A DNA stretch of 64,000 bases from contig OU015495.1 in NCBI GenBank assembly GCA_907164885.2, positions 210,363,092 through 210,427,091 on the forward strand, read 5' to 3'. The stretch comes from Dolomedes plantarius. Its lineage: Eukaryota > Arthropoda > Arachnida > Araneae > Dolomedidae. The notes beneath the pieces are model-generated. The model did no database searches. It was given only the letters and a program-made list of their open reading frames with translations, and was not told where the DNA came from. The position numbers and the translations under genes were made by a program. Positions 22,744-32,787 of the stretch are shown piece by piece; the first letter of the stretch is position 1, and every line of letters begins with the position of its first letter.

Positions 22744-24107
22744 CAGATTAGGGTGCCCCCGTCAAACTGGCAATAAAGTGCCAAGTATTGCAACCTATGC
22801 AATTCAGTGCGATCTTGCGCTTCGGTTCTCCTTGTGATAACGATTTTGTTACGTTTTAATTGTGCCTAATTGCTATTGGTTATTATAATATAAAAGTTAA
22901 AATTAAAAGAAAACCGGTTAAAATCGTTTTCTACCATTTTCATTTGATCTTACCATGTTCCTTTGCTTAACTTGGATTCTCCCGTTCCCCAAGTAGTTTA
23001 GTATGGCGTCTGGTAAGTTAAATATAAAATTTTTACGAAATTAGAATGCCTGAGTAAGAAATTGGGGATTGAATGGTGTATGAATGAGGGTTTAATTTCT
23101 TCTAAATATGAGTGTCTGGTGTGTAAAAAGATATGCATTTGGTTGAGCGTAAAGATAGATTTAATGGGTATGAATGGGTTTGTCATACAAAAGGAGCGAA
23201 TGCAAATCACATCAAAAGGTCTGTTAGAAGGGCTCATGATTTGAGGAGAGTAGGTTAGGTTTGATTGATATCGATTTTTACATATTTGTGGGTGTTTGAG
23301 GCAGAAACTGATTTGATTATGAACAAAGTTGATGTTAGTAGTGAAATGACGGCGATCGACTGGAAGAATTTTTGTAGAGAGGTGTGTATTGATGCCTGTT
23401 TTAAAGAGACTGAAAAGATTTGAGGTCCTGGTGTAATTGTTGAGATTGATGAGAGCAAGTTTGGTAAAAAAAAGTATAATAGGGAAAAACGAGAGAAGGG
23501 AAAGTGGGTGTTTGGTGGCGTTGAAAGAGGAAGTAATAAGTGTTTCTTTGAGGTGGTGGAAGATCGAACAAAAGATACTTTGTGGCTTGTTATTGAAAGA
23601 AATATGATTATCTTTCAGATCAAGGTTTCGTGCATCTGAGAGTCAATCATTCGCTTACCTTCAAAGATCTTGAAACAGGTGCACATACGAATACTATTGA
23701 GGGAATGTGGAGCGTCGTTAAAAGAGAATTCAGAAAGCACTGCCATGGGGCGACAGATAATCTTTTTGATTCATATTTTGCTGAATTTATGTGGTGACGC
23801 ATGTATAAAAACGCTCCGGAAGATCATTTTAGAGCCTTTCTCACCGTCATAAAGACTCTTTATGTGCCACATATTGCCGATGCCATTTGTCCTTTACAGG
23901 AATAAAAAGTAAGTGCTAAGAAATAAATTTTTATTATATCTGGATAATGTGATGTTTTAAACTGTATTTTAATAATTCTTTCCCATTGTTTTGGTTGCTT
24001 GAAATGAGAAGTCACTGTTCCAATTCCTGTAAACAACCACCTTCTTTACACATAGAGCGTGTTGGCAAAATCGTGCCAAGTAGTGTGCCAAGGGGCACCC
24101 TAATCTG
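22744..24107 (+). mobile_element. Merlin (IS1016/IS1595-like) DNA transposon, defective
   Basis: The perfect 16-bp inverted ends CAGATTAGGGTGCCCC (22744-22759) and GGGGCACCCTAATCTG (24092-24107) bracket a decayed transposase. Internal subterminal words (GTGCCAAGTA near both ends) extend the similarity. Merlin elements normally duplicate 8-9 bp; I see no clean duplication, so the innermost or outermost TIR base is unsure. It is inserted in the PPP1R3 intron. Confidence 0.85.
23045..23905 (+). pseudogene. Merlin transposase (DDE_Tnp_IS1595 / ISXO2-like), broken
   Basis: The pieces read in order. First are a CxxC zinc-ribbon-like start (ECLVCKK) and, after a frameshift near 23131, MHLVERKDRFNGYEWVC. 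Then come FTYLW, WKNFCREVC and VIVEIDESKFGKKKYNRE with WVFGGVERG, the first catalytic Asp block. NHSLTFKDLETGAHTNTIEG, the conserved last block, comes next. A TGA interrupts the frame at ETEKI*GPG, another follows AEFMW, and the segment that should carry the second catalytic Asp (between LVIERNM and DQGF, near 23605) is deleted. The enzyme cannot be active. Family assignment is firm from the block order. Confidence 0.85.
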
Positions 24108-24962
24108 ATGTATTACCAATTCATGAATTTATAAGTTTTAGGTAACATTTGAAATTGAATGATGACTGGTAAAATTAATTGGAGAATAAAAATAAACCAC
24201 TAGCAAAACTAAAAAGAAATTGATCTTACATGAAAATCAGAACTATTAATAATGTATTCTAAAGATATGAATCAGAAAAGGAAATAATAATAACCAACAT
24301 TAAACTGAATAAAATATCTTAGGCAATTCATAGGCAATTTTACTACTAGCTTAGAGATTTATTTGAGTGATTTTATTTTAAACATGAATAATAAAGCCAT
24401 TTACTAAAAAAATTTAACTTAAAAAACAACTTTTGCTGAAAATTTTCCTGCTAATCACTGCTTATAACAGCAAAAACTAACTTAGATTTGAAAGCAGTGA
24501 CACAGGAATGCGATTCATGCAGTGGTATTTAAATTGCTTAACATCTTTGCCTTAAAAAATACCTACAGCACCGTAATTATATAATCTATTGCTTACAATA
24601 TTATTCAACTTTAAGCCATGGACAGCGCTTGATAGGCAGGTAATGCATAGTGCAACTTGCTCGGATACGTTATATAAGTTTCTGGCACGTATATTTCTCG
24701 CGAATATCTGAAACTTCCTTAAAAGTAAATAAAAAATAGTAATAAATAAAATATCGAAACACGAAGGAATAAAATGGATTCTTTGAATAAATGAGCATAT
24801 TTAAAATCATAATGTTTTACTTATATACGAGTTTCAGCATTCCTAGCCTATACAGTATTATTGGAGAATTACTTAACGGTGGAATAATGAAAACGTTTAT
24901 AATCGCAATTATTTTTATAACTTTTTATACGCTTAACGATATCAATAGAAACACAAACATAC

Positions 24963-25311
24963 CGAAAACCACTCGATTATCAACCGGTGTAGGAGGAACA
25001 TCATCGTACTGGCACAAACGATTGCTTAAAAGTCGAACTTTTTTCTGTACATGGTCCCTTATAACATCAGAACAAACCTCACAGTATGATAAATTTCTAG
25101 GTAAGTATAAAAATATTCTGTCCTCTTCTCTTGATTTCAATGGCTCATCAAAACCAACGCTATCTAAGCCCCGCGACAGTTTGTAACTATTATAAATATT
25201 TTGCGGAATGTCTAACGAAAAACTGTGCTGTCTATGACTTGCTATTTGCCATTGTCTCCTTCTGTTCACAGGGTTAAATATATCTGACGGGCGAGGTGTC
25301 AAAACAGACAT
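24963..25311 (-). CDS. PPP1R3: PPP1R3-family PP1 targeting subunit, exon 1 (N-terminus)
   Basis: This exon encodes residues 1-116. The ATG at 25311 (MSVLTPRPSDIFNP...) is the first ATG in frame; an in-frame stop lies about 40 bp upstream, and only a GTG precedes it. The N-terminal region is polar and low in recognisable domains, as in other members of the family. The exon ends NRVVF + first base of an Asp codon; RVVF itself fits the RVxF consensus and precedes an acidic run (DLGEESENED), so there may be a second PP1-docking site besides KKIVRF. The + strand frame over the same bases is a shadow. Confidence 0.85.
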
Positions 25312-25729
25312 CAGATACTTAAAATTGTACTTTAGCACGAGAACATTTCATTACGCAAATCTAGATTGTTTACGTTTTTAACGGCACTTTAAATCTGACC
25401 TCAGATTGACATTACTTACCGTTGCCAAAACTAATTAGGAAATAGGGAAAACCGAAACTAAACAAATTTCATATGTCATAATTATTTTTTCTTCATTTTC
25501 AACACAAATGAGTTTTTTGTTTATTCTAATATGTGTCTAATGAACGGTGTAGCATATTGGAATGTGGACATCAGAGTGTTCCAATTCAAGAATATAAGGC
25601 GAAACGTTGCAACATCACTGGCGACGTCAGTTTTCGTCTGCTATAGATGACGTCATTATCGGGTGGCAGAAAACAGAAGCAGTTCCTATGCGTTTGCATT
25701 TGTTTTTGGACGATACCGTCATTTTGAGT

Positions 25730-26127
25730 CAGTGGCGTAGCGAGAGGGGGGCAAGGGGGTTTTCATGCCCCGGGCGCCACTCGCCGGGCGCTACTCGAAT
25801 ATAATCATTCCCACTCGCAAAGGGGCGCCAAATGGTCCTTTTCACTAATTCTATATATAATATCACTATATGTTTTTCGGAGGTTGGCGCCAGAAAGGTA
25901 TCATGCACCAGGTGCCAGTTAGGGCCTGTTCACATAGGAGTCCGAAGCGTTGCGTTAAAGAAAAGATGACGTTAAGACGAAAATAAACCAATCATATGCC
26001 TCCAAACGATTAGCAATGAAATTTTTAACGCCTATGATTGGTTTATTTTCGTCCCAACGTCATCTTTTCCTTAACGCAACGCAACGGACTCCTATGTGAA
26101 CAGGCCCTTATGCTCGCTACGTCACTG
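25730..26127. mobile_element. hAT MITE with a Harbinger MITE nested inside
   Basis: The ends CAGTGGCGTAGCGAG and CTCGCTACGTCACTG are hAT-type inverted repeats. The flanking octamers are TTTTGAGT (25722-25729) and TTTTGAAA (26128-26135), matching at six of eight positions. The insert 25922-26107 is a separate fold-back element with its own TTA duplication, so it arrived later. There is no coding sequence. Confidence 0.8.
25922..26107. repeat. PIF/Harbinger-like fold-back MITE, near-complete palindrome
   Basis: It starts GGGCCTGTTCACATAGGAG and ends with its inverted complement CTCCTATGTGAACAGGCCC. Nearly the whole 186 bp folds on itself (GACGAAAATAAACCAATCAT pairs with its complement). TTA lies on each side (25919-25921, 26108-26110), the PIF/Harbinger target. 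Confidence 0.8.
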
Positions 26128-26494
26128 TTTTGAAATAAATAATTTAAGTTTCTTTATAAAATTCCTCATATTAGTTGTATGTAACAGGTATTTTAACACT
26201 TTTTTTTAATATTTCACAATGTTTAAGAGAATATAATCATTCTTTCGTTGAGAATGATTATTATTATGTTGAGAGATGTAGAGATATCAGGATAAGTTAC
26301 TTCAGGCCAGCGTCTTGTATCGTAACTCCAGTCTTCCTCTGTCAATAAATACGGGTCACATACTGAATAAACCTTTCCGGGCTGTACCTGAATGTTTAAT
26401 TTAGTGATATACCTTTGTTTAGATACCGTATCTAAAGACGTTGAGTAATCTGAGAGCATTTTATTCAACAAGCTGCAAGAATGCTCATTGAGCG
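26128..26494. other. Short non-coding spacer
   Basis: The minus frame at 26223-26471 (SDYSTSLDTVSKQRYITK..., with a TEEDWSYDTRRWPE segment) is open for about 80 codons. It ends between two hAT insertions and resembles no family I recognise. It could be an exon fragment of a host gene or chance. Confidence 0.25.
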
Positions 26495-26681
26495 CAGGGC
26501 CCGATTATGAACGCTGGGGGCCCCTGGGCAGATGCTATTTGGGGGCCCCCCCTTATGGACATTTATAAAAATACATACTGTTAGAAGTACTAGGTGCATA
26601 CACCAAGGGGGTTTTGGGGCCCCCTAATATCAGGGGGCCCTGGGCAAAGTCCCGATTTGCCCATGCGATAAAAAGGCCCTA
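26495..26681. mobile_element. GC-rich hAT MITE, copy 1, perfect 8-bp TSD
   Basis: CAGGGCCCGATTATGAACGC at the left and TAAAAAGGCCCTA at the right, with internal GGGGGCCCC blocks and GATTTGCCCATGC. The octamer ATTGAGCG lies on both sides (26487-26494, 26682-26689). It is nearly identical to the copy at 39715-39903, which has another octamer. Confidence 0.88.
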
Positions 26682-27062
26682 ATTGAGCGCCATGTTAAAT
26701 TATGCAATGATTTGCCCCTCTTCACCAAACAAGAAGTAAAATCTGCAAGAGTTGAGATGTGACATGCTGCGAGACATTGCCCTATTTAGCAACGCTGTTT
26801 GTAGAACCCATGAAGCCCATTAGCTTCATGGTAGAACCTCATGCATAGTTTTAAAAGGCCAATTTTTAGAGGGTGAGTTGAAGAGACATCTGCTTTTTCT
26901 GTGAAACAGGCTAGGTATTGTTTGTTTTGAGACTGATCATTAGCTTATGATTGGTTTATTTCCGTCTCAGCGCCAATTTTCCTTTAAAGGTCCGTCAGCG
27001 TAAGCGTTAAACTTTAACCAACCATATAGCTGAGCGCTATGACATCATTCGTTGACTCACGT

Positions 27063-27927
27063 TAGTGATGCGACATCGATAACAAAACATCGATGTTTTG
27101 AAACATCGATATTCAATATTAAAACATCGATGCTAATAAAACATCGCCCAGAAACCATCGATGTTTTTAAACATCGATGTTTTAGAACATCCATTTTTTA
27201 AAACTGGTTTAGTAATCTCTAACATTAATGTTACTTCCGTTAGTCGTGGGGGGAGGGGGGTGATTTAATTTTACTCTCTGATTGGGCAGGCACAAATGAC
27301 AAAAACTTGGTTGCTTTGGGCTACATTGATGACTCAAAATTCTCGTTGTAAATACCGCCATGTTTTGCCTTCAAATGTCCAGATAAATTCGTGGTATTGC
27401 CAGAAGTTTTGAGGGACTTAAGGCAAATATTGCATTTCGCTAATTTGTCAGTGGTTTTGTAAAAATATTTCTAAACGGTACTTTTGGGAGGCATCTTACT
27501 AATAATATTAACGTCAACTTATATAAAACCAGAACAAAACAAAAACTTAAATGCACTCGTATATACTATTTGTAAAATAAATCCCCATGGAAGGTTTTGG
27601 AGTGTCAGGAACATTCTAAGCGCTCTGATTGGTTCATTGGTTGTTAATTGCCATTTGTCTGTTTGCTAAGGAAGCATTCCCCCTTTTGTATTCGTCCTTT
27701 TCAGAATTCAGACTTACATTTACTGAGTGTGAAAATTATGCTACGTGGTAATTTTTTTTTATTAAGGTACTTTTTCATTAAAAAAAACATCGAGACAACG
27801 TAAAACATCGAGCACAAAACATCGATGTTAAAAAAACATCGGCTTCAATAAATCGATGTTTAAAACATCGATGTTTTTATCAAAACATCAATGTTTTAAA
27901 AACATCGACATCGATGTCGCATCCCTA
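27063..27927 (-). mobile_element. hAT element with BED zinc-finger remnant and ATCGAT subterminal arrays
   Basis: The ends TAGTGATGCGACATCGAT and ATCGATGTCGCATCCCTA are inverted complements. The octamer ACTCACGT is perfectly duplicated (27055-27062, 27928-27935). Within about 130 bp of each end, AACATCGATGTTT-type words are repeated many times in both orientations, probably transposase-binding sites. The interior still has a BED finger fragment (27325-27445). The rest of the transposase is gone. Confidence 0.88.
27325..27445 (-). pseudogene. BED zinc-finger fragment of hAT transposase
   Basis: On the minus strand one frame reads AKCNICLKSLKTSGNTTNLS followed by GHLKAKHGGIYNE. The CxxC...GNTTNLxxHLxxxH pattern is the N-terminal BED DNA-binding finger of hAT transposases. 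Upstream and downstream sequence does not continue as transposase, so this is an isolated relic inside the element. Confidence 0.8.
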
Positions 27928-27970
27928 ACTCACGTATCATCATCCGTGAACACTCCGGTGACCTTTTAAA

Positions 27971-28137
27971 TGTAAGGTCTGTTCACATAGCAGTCCGTTA
28001 GCGTTAGCGTAAGGTCAACGGAGTGTTCACGCATGATGTCTTAGCGCTCAGCTATGACGCTTACGGTAACGAATCTTTACGCTTACGGTAACGACTGCTA
28101 TGTGAATAGGCTCTGGACTGTTATGTAAATAGGCCCT
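27971..28137. repeat. PIF/Harbinger-like fold-back MITE, variant subfamily
   Basis: Ends resemble GGTCTGTTCACATAGCAGTC and ATGTAAATAGGCCC. Inner GTTAGCGTTAGCG / CGCTTACGGTAACG arms give a palindromic body. A second copy of the right end (GCTATGTGAATAGGCTC) lies just inside, so ends are duplicated. Similar arms occur at 26990-27054, split by the hAT insertion. Confidence 0.55.
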
Positions 28138-28257
28138 TGGGATCCTTGCATGAAACTTCAAAATAGCCCACCACTACGCTCTTGACCACATACACTCTTT
28201 TGAATTTTTTTTCTGCATCTGAGAAAGTTAAACTTATATACTACCACTTACTACTAA

Positions 28258-28435
28258 GGGCCTGTTCACATAGGAGTCCGGTAGCGGAGCGTTAAAGTAT
28301 TGAAATATATTTAACCAATGACAAACCTCCAGACGATTAGCAACGAAATTTTTAACGCCTATGATTGGTTTATTTTCGTCTCAACATCATGTTTCCTTTA
28401 ACGCTCCGCTACCTGACTCCTATGTGAACAGACCC
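28258..28435. repeat. PIF/Harbinger-like fold-back MITE
   Basis: It begins GGGCCTGTTCACATAGGAGT and ends with its complement GACTCCTATGTGAACAGACCC. The flanks are TAA (28255-28257) and TTA (28436-28438), i.e. one substitution from a perfect 3-bp duplication. The inner arms (GCGGAGCGTTAAA / TTTAACGCTCCGC) differ slightly from the 25922 and 28660 copies. Confidence 0.75.
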
Positions 28436-28659
28436 TTACAGTATACAAATTCTAAACGTCAGTTTGTCTTTCATCAGTCTGTGCTGTCACTTTTGACATT
28501 ACTATTGTAGTTTCCCGGCGAAATAAATCAACTTTATTTGGGAAAGAGTTTTTCTACTTTTATTATTTCATAATTCTGAATCCATACGGAGGGGGCATTA
28601 TTTATCTTGAGGTTCTGTTCTTCCTTTGACAACTTTGACTGAGGGATCAATGTCTCTTA

Positions 28660-28845
28660 GGGCCTGTTCACATAGGAGTCCGTTGCGTTGCGTTAAGGAA
28701 AAGATGACGTTGGGACGAAAATAAACCAATCATAGGCGTTAAAAATTTCATTGCTAATCGTTTGGAGGCATATGATTGGTTTATTTTCGTCTCAACGTCA
28801 ACTTTTCCTTAACGCAACGCAACGGACTCCTATGTGAACAGGTCC
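28660..28845. repeat. PIF/Harbinger-like fold-back MITE, well-preserved
   Basis: It is 186 bp long, the same length and almost the same sequence as 25922-26107 but with the internal asymmetric part in the opposite orientation. TTA is duplicated on both sides (28657-28659, 28846-28848). The two arms are near-perfect complements over about 75 bp. Confidence 0.82.
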
Positions 28846-28859
28846 TTACTGTTGTTCTC

Positions 28860-31093
28860 CATTTCTTACAAGTTTCCTTTTTCTTAAACTAAACGTCTAG
28901 TTAAAATTTAAATTATGGAAAATAAATTTTAGTGTTTTCCCTTATGTATAAAAGAAAAACCTTTTAAGAAAAATACGAAGGCGTGTGGGGGAGAGGATGG
29001 TCGCAGTATGCATTTAAACTTAGACGAATCTAAGGAGCAACGAGTCCTTTGACGATTGGATGCTGGTTAATCATAGTCGGAAATCTCAAGAGACTAAATT
29101 TTCAACAATATGCGATATCAAAAGTCTGGAGATGGTTTCTTCTTAGTTCAAGAAATATTTAGTATTGGCTGTGTGTACATTGACAGATGAATGCTACTTA
29201 ATCAGAAGATCGCTATTTATCTCTTTTGGCTAAAGAGAATCAATATGCAACTGCAAGGGAACAGACATTAAACTTCGCAACAGCCACTGATACAAAGATA
29301 AAAAGGATCATTGCTTACAGGATAATATATGAATAAGGCCTGTATGTAAGGAAACCAATGTATTGTGTCCCTCTTTCTTCCAAACCATGGTAAGGGGATG
29401 TTAATTCGTCTGAACACGTCGGCCCCCTCTGTTTTCGCGTATCGGCCCATGAAATACCCGAAGACCGGCGCTGAGTAGCAATTCCTGCAAACTCAGCCGA
29501 AGGTTGATTTCCCCTATTCGGTATATGTTTCATATAGGCCTGGGCACCGGACGGACAGTACAGATCTGCCGACAAATAAAACGAGGTGGCCTTCATCGCA
29601 TGTCTGAGTTAGAGACTATTTAGATATTGTTAAACTATTCTCAAAGACATCATATAGATTTATGGCAAAGGTTATGGACTATATGTCGTATGGATTCCGG
29701 TTAATCATAGTCAGATTATTAACTTAACTGTTTCCATTAACTTAAATTTCTCTTACAACCCGATCTCAAAGACTTCGAGGTAGCATCTCAATTTAGAAAA
29801 TATTTGTCTCCAGAAAAATTTAAATTGCCCATTATCTACTTCTACATCCAAACTGCTGTATATTTCTGCAACTGAAAGAAAACTGACTGTTGACTTTGCA
29901 GTAACTACTGATACAAGAATAAGGCCTTGTTCACATTGCTTACGGAACGGAGCCTGAGCGTTTCTCGCCTCGGAATATTTTTACCACTAGGAAGATGGGA
30001 ATTTTTTTCTTTCTAAAAAGACTGAACACCGTCATTTTGACGGTTGAAAATAAAATCAGGAATATAAAATATTTAATGTTTTTTCAAAGGGTTAAATACC
30101 TTAAATTTTGAACTATTTAATTCATTATAATAAATTAGTATATATTTAGATACTTTTTATGCAGGTATGCCGAGCTGTCTTTCAACCTGATATGATTTAT
30201 CCGCAAAAATATATGCATGGTTTGTGCAGTCCTTATTTTTCAACACCAATATTTCCGAAGTATCAATATTTCTGTTATTTGCAAAAGGGGGAAGAGACGA
30301 AAAAAAAATACATTTTTCCGGTATTATTTTAAATATTTCTGCCTGTTTTCTATATTGCCGTCAAACCGACGGTTTTCAGTCTTAGTACGGTATACAACAC
30401 ATTTTCTCCCCCTCTTTACTATCGGGTATGATTTTGTAAATTTGTGTACATATTTCACTTACAGTTAGAAAAAGTCATAAAATTTCAGAAATCCGAGTAC
30501 ATAAATGAAGACATAGCTCTCAAAAGTAGGTCCGAAACCGTCAAACTGACGGCAGCCGTCTTTCTAGTGTTAACCAATCACAGACCTCCAAACCAAAGAT
30601 CTGTGTTTGGTAAGATTCGAAATATTACGCCGCCCCCACCTGACGATGATACGGCCCGTTCAAACTGGAGACCCCGTTCCCAAAATTCCCCATACTATCA
30701 AATTTTCCTTTTGGGAGAAACTCTCCGAAGTGAGCAGCCACCAAGCGTTGGTGTATCGAGACTCCCAAAAAACACACATCAGGCCCGACCTGGCCGAAGC
30801 CCCACTGGGTTAATCCTGATGGTGTGGATAGACCCGCAGCAGGCAACCACTCCGCGCACGACCCAGACAAGGTCCCACACACACCACCCACAAGACCCAC
30901 TCCACAGAACAAGCGGCACAGTCGGGCTCCAAGCAGAACAGACGGATTTGCCAGAAAAATAAAAGTAATTAATTTGGAAGACAAAAAGCTCTAAATATGA
31001 TCACCTGAGGATCCCTCTTTTTGGGCTTTTCTGTTTTATATTTTTCGTTCAACCGGTTCTACATCCTTGAATTCTTGGATCAACTTATCCTTA
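28860..31093. other. Repeat-derived spacer with two diverged duplicate blocks and CCGTCA palindromes
   Basis: Blocks about 29050-29330 and 29690-29930 share GGTTAATCATAGTC, an 'AAGAAATATTTA/AGAAAATATTTG' segment and ACTGATACAA(A/G)A in the same order, so one is an old duplicate of the other. A single Harbinger-type end lies at about 29933-29950. A 15-bp palindrome-like motif, CCGTC-N5-GACGG, appears at 30029, 30358 and 30538. A GC-rich block at 30605-30960 has open frames on both strands (proline/threonine-rich on +) with no recognised domain. It may be LTR or LINE 3' sequence. Confidence 0.35.
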
Positions 31094-31224
31094 GGGCCTG
31101 TTCACATAGGAGTCCGTTGCGTTGCGTTAAGGAAAAGATGACGTTGAGACGAAAATAAACCAATCATAGGCGTTAAAAATTTCATTGCTAATCGTTTGGA
31201 GTCCACTCCTTTGTGAACAGGCCC
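31094..31224. repeat. PIF/Harbinger-like fold-back MITE, internally deleted
   Basis: The left arm is complete (GGGCCTGTTCACATAGGAGT through AATCGTTTGGAG), but most of the right arm is missing, leaving only CACTCCTTTGTGAACAGGCCC. TTA is duplicated at 31091-31093 and 31225-31227, so the deletion happened inside an inserted copy. Confidence 0.78.
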
Positions 31225-31227
31225 TTA

Positions 31228-32138
31228 GACCCCCGAATGCTCCGGCATAAGTTCTTTTCTCTTATCAATCAAGATACAGTTTAAATGCTGATCTAGTACG
31301 TACTTTTTATGTGTCCATCAATCGCCATTTTTATATGGTGGATGAATAAATGGAAACTGAAGCTATCACCCAATTAGACTGTCGGGATAAAAGACGATCA
31401 AATATGTCATACGTGTGTCTCAAGTTGTAAAGTTACAGCACTTAAGTCTCCCCTCCTCTGATATCTGCACGTTTCTGTCCAGGATAATGGAAGTACCATA
31501 TTTTGTCATTTTCGTTGTCGTGTAAACATTTTAATTGTAAATTATTTGTGGGAAATTATGGAGTTCTAATGTAATGAGTCTCTTTTAAAAGTTCATTTTT
31601 TAAATCAAATGTAATGTAGATGATTCTCCGTCATTCTTTGCCAGCCAGTGTACTTGAAACATGGTGTTCATTATTTGCATCCGATTGTACAAAAACACAA
31701 GTAATATATATTCTTAATGGACTGTATCACTTTATTAACAACACATTAATAGATGACCGAGCAATTTGGTCGGCTCTATTCACTACACATTATTAATTGA
31801 AGACTGAACACTCTGCTCACGACTGTACTTGCAACAAAATTAATTAAGGACTGATCGCTTTGGTCAGTCCTTACACCATTTTCCTTTCGTCGACTCTGGC
31901 ACCCACGCTACCGTTTCAAAACAAGGCGCGCTGATAAGAGCGTCACCCCACATTTTAAAACTACATAAGTTCAGGCTTCGTTGGGTGCCCCACACACACT
32001 TTCATACATAAGATCGGGCTTAAACACATGGAGTGATACATGTTCTGCTCACTTGTGAAATTCTCTTCTCCCCATCTCATGAATGGACTAGATGAGGAGC
32101 GGAAGATAGCAAAGATTCCATGTTACTTTATTAGTTTA
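31228..32138. other. Spacer, possible minus-strand LTR remnant
   Basis: Sequence around 31715-32000 changes from AT-rich to mixed composition. It has a CACTTTATTAACAACACATT string and two related words (GACCGAGC...GGTCGGC and GACTGATC...GGTCAGTCC). This fits a retroelement LTR read on the minus strand, but I found no second copy, target duplication or coding fragment. The rest is featureless. Confidence 0.25.
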
Positions 32139-32787
32139 CTTGCTGAAAACCCGCACTTCGCTACGGAGTACATTCAAATTAAATACAACGCTCAATGTAT
32201 GCAATTAATGCCAAAAAAATAAATATATATATTTATAATAAATGCGACGATCAATGTATACAATTGATGTAAAAAATATATTTTATAAAAAAAATCGTAA
32301 GGGATATTTATTTATTTTTTGGATAATATCTAATCGTCTGCTGCATTAGAAAGAAAATTTTTTTTTCTGTTTATTTGTTATGCACGTGACGATAAATTTA
32401 TTTAAAGTACCAGAAAAAGAAATCACGTGATCGGCATTTAATAAATTAAATTCTAAAAATTAATCTTTAAAAATTCACCAAAAATCAGAAAATAGAGGTA
32501 AAGGTTCGAAAAAAATTTCATTTTAAAGGAATTTTTATGATCTTTCTCGTGATATAAATTTTATAACCGTCTAATGATTATTTTAAATGCAAAGTTAAAA
32601 AAAGTTACAAAAATAGCTTAAACATTTAATTTTTAAAAAATCTAGGAATTTTTCAAAATCTTTCATTAGTGCACCCCTACACCATAAGAAGAATCGCCAT
32701 GCAAAATTTCAGCCCTTTAGGTCCAGCTGTTTGGTCTGTGCGTCGTATGTCAGTGAGTCAGTTACGGAACTGTTTGATATATATAGA
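32139..32787 (-). mobile_element. Helitron-like non-autonomous element, copy B
   Basis: On the minus strand it begins TCTATATATAT followed by CAAACAGTTCCGTAACTGAC, and ends CGTAGCGAAGTGCGGGTTTTC near a CAAG end (CTAG mutated). It contains the same ordered words as copy A (GCACAGACCAAAC, GGGCTGAAATTTTGCATGG). A partly duplicated 3' stretch (two versions of the 'AATTGCATACATTGA' region) is seen at about 32190-32290. Confidence 0.65.

Larger units (their letters stand above)
21685..24962 (-). other. Single PPP1R3 coding intron (3278 bp)
   Basis: On the minus strand the intron starts GTATGT (donor after TTTTCG) and ends TTCTTCTAG. It splits a GAT codon after its first base. It carries a SINE (22244-22580, antisense to the gene) and a decayed Merlin transposon (22744-24107). 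Removing the intron gives 349 + 740 = 1089 nt, an exact multiple of three, supporting the splice model. Confidence 0.85.

Noticed and set aside
24791..25186. 131-codon + strand frame
   Set aside because: Overlaps PPP1R3 exon 1 on the other strand; the minus-strand model has matching splice phases and domain continuity.
30444..30984. Overlapping 172- and 119-codon frames on opposite strands
   Set aside because: GC-rich block without stop codons in several frames; no domain or splice support. Kept only as an unclassified block.
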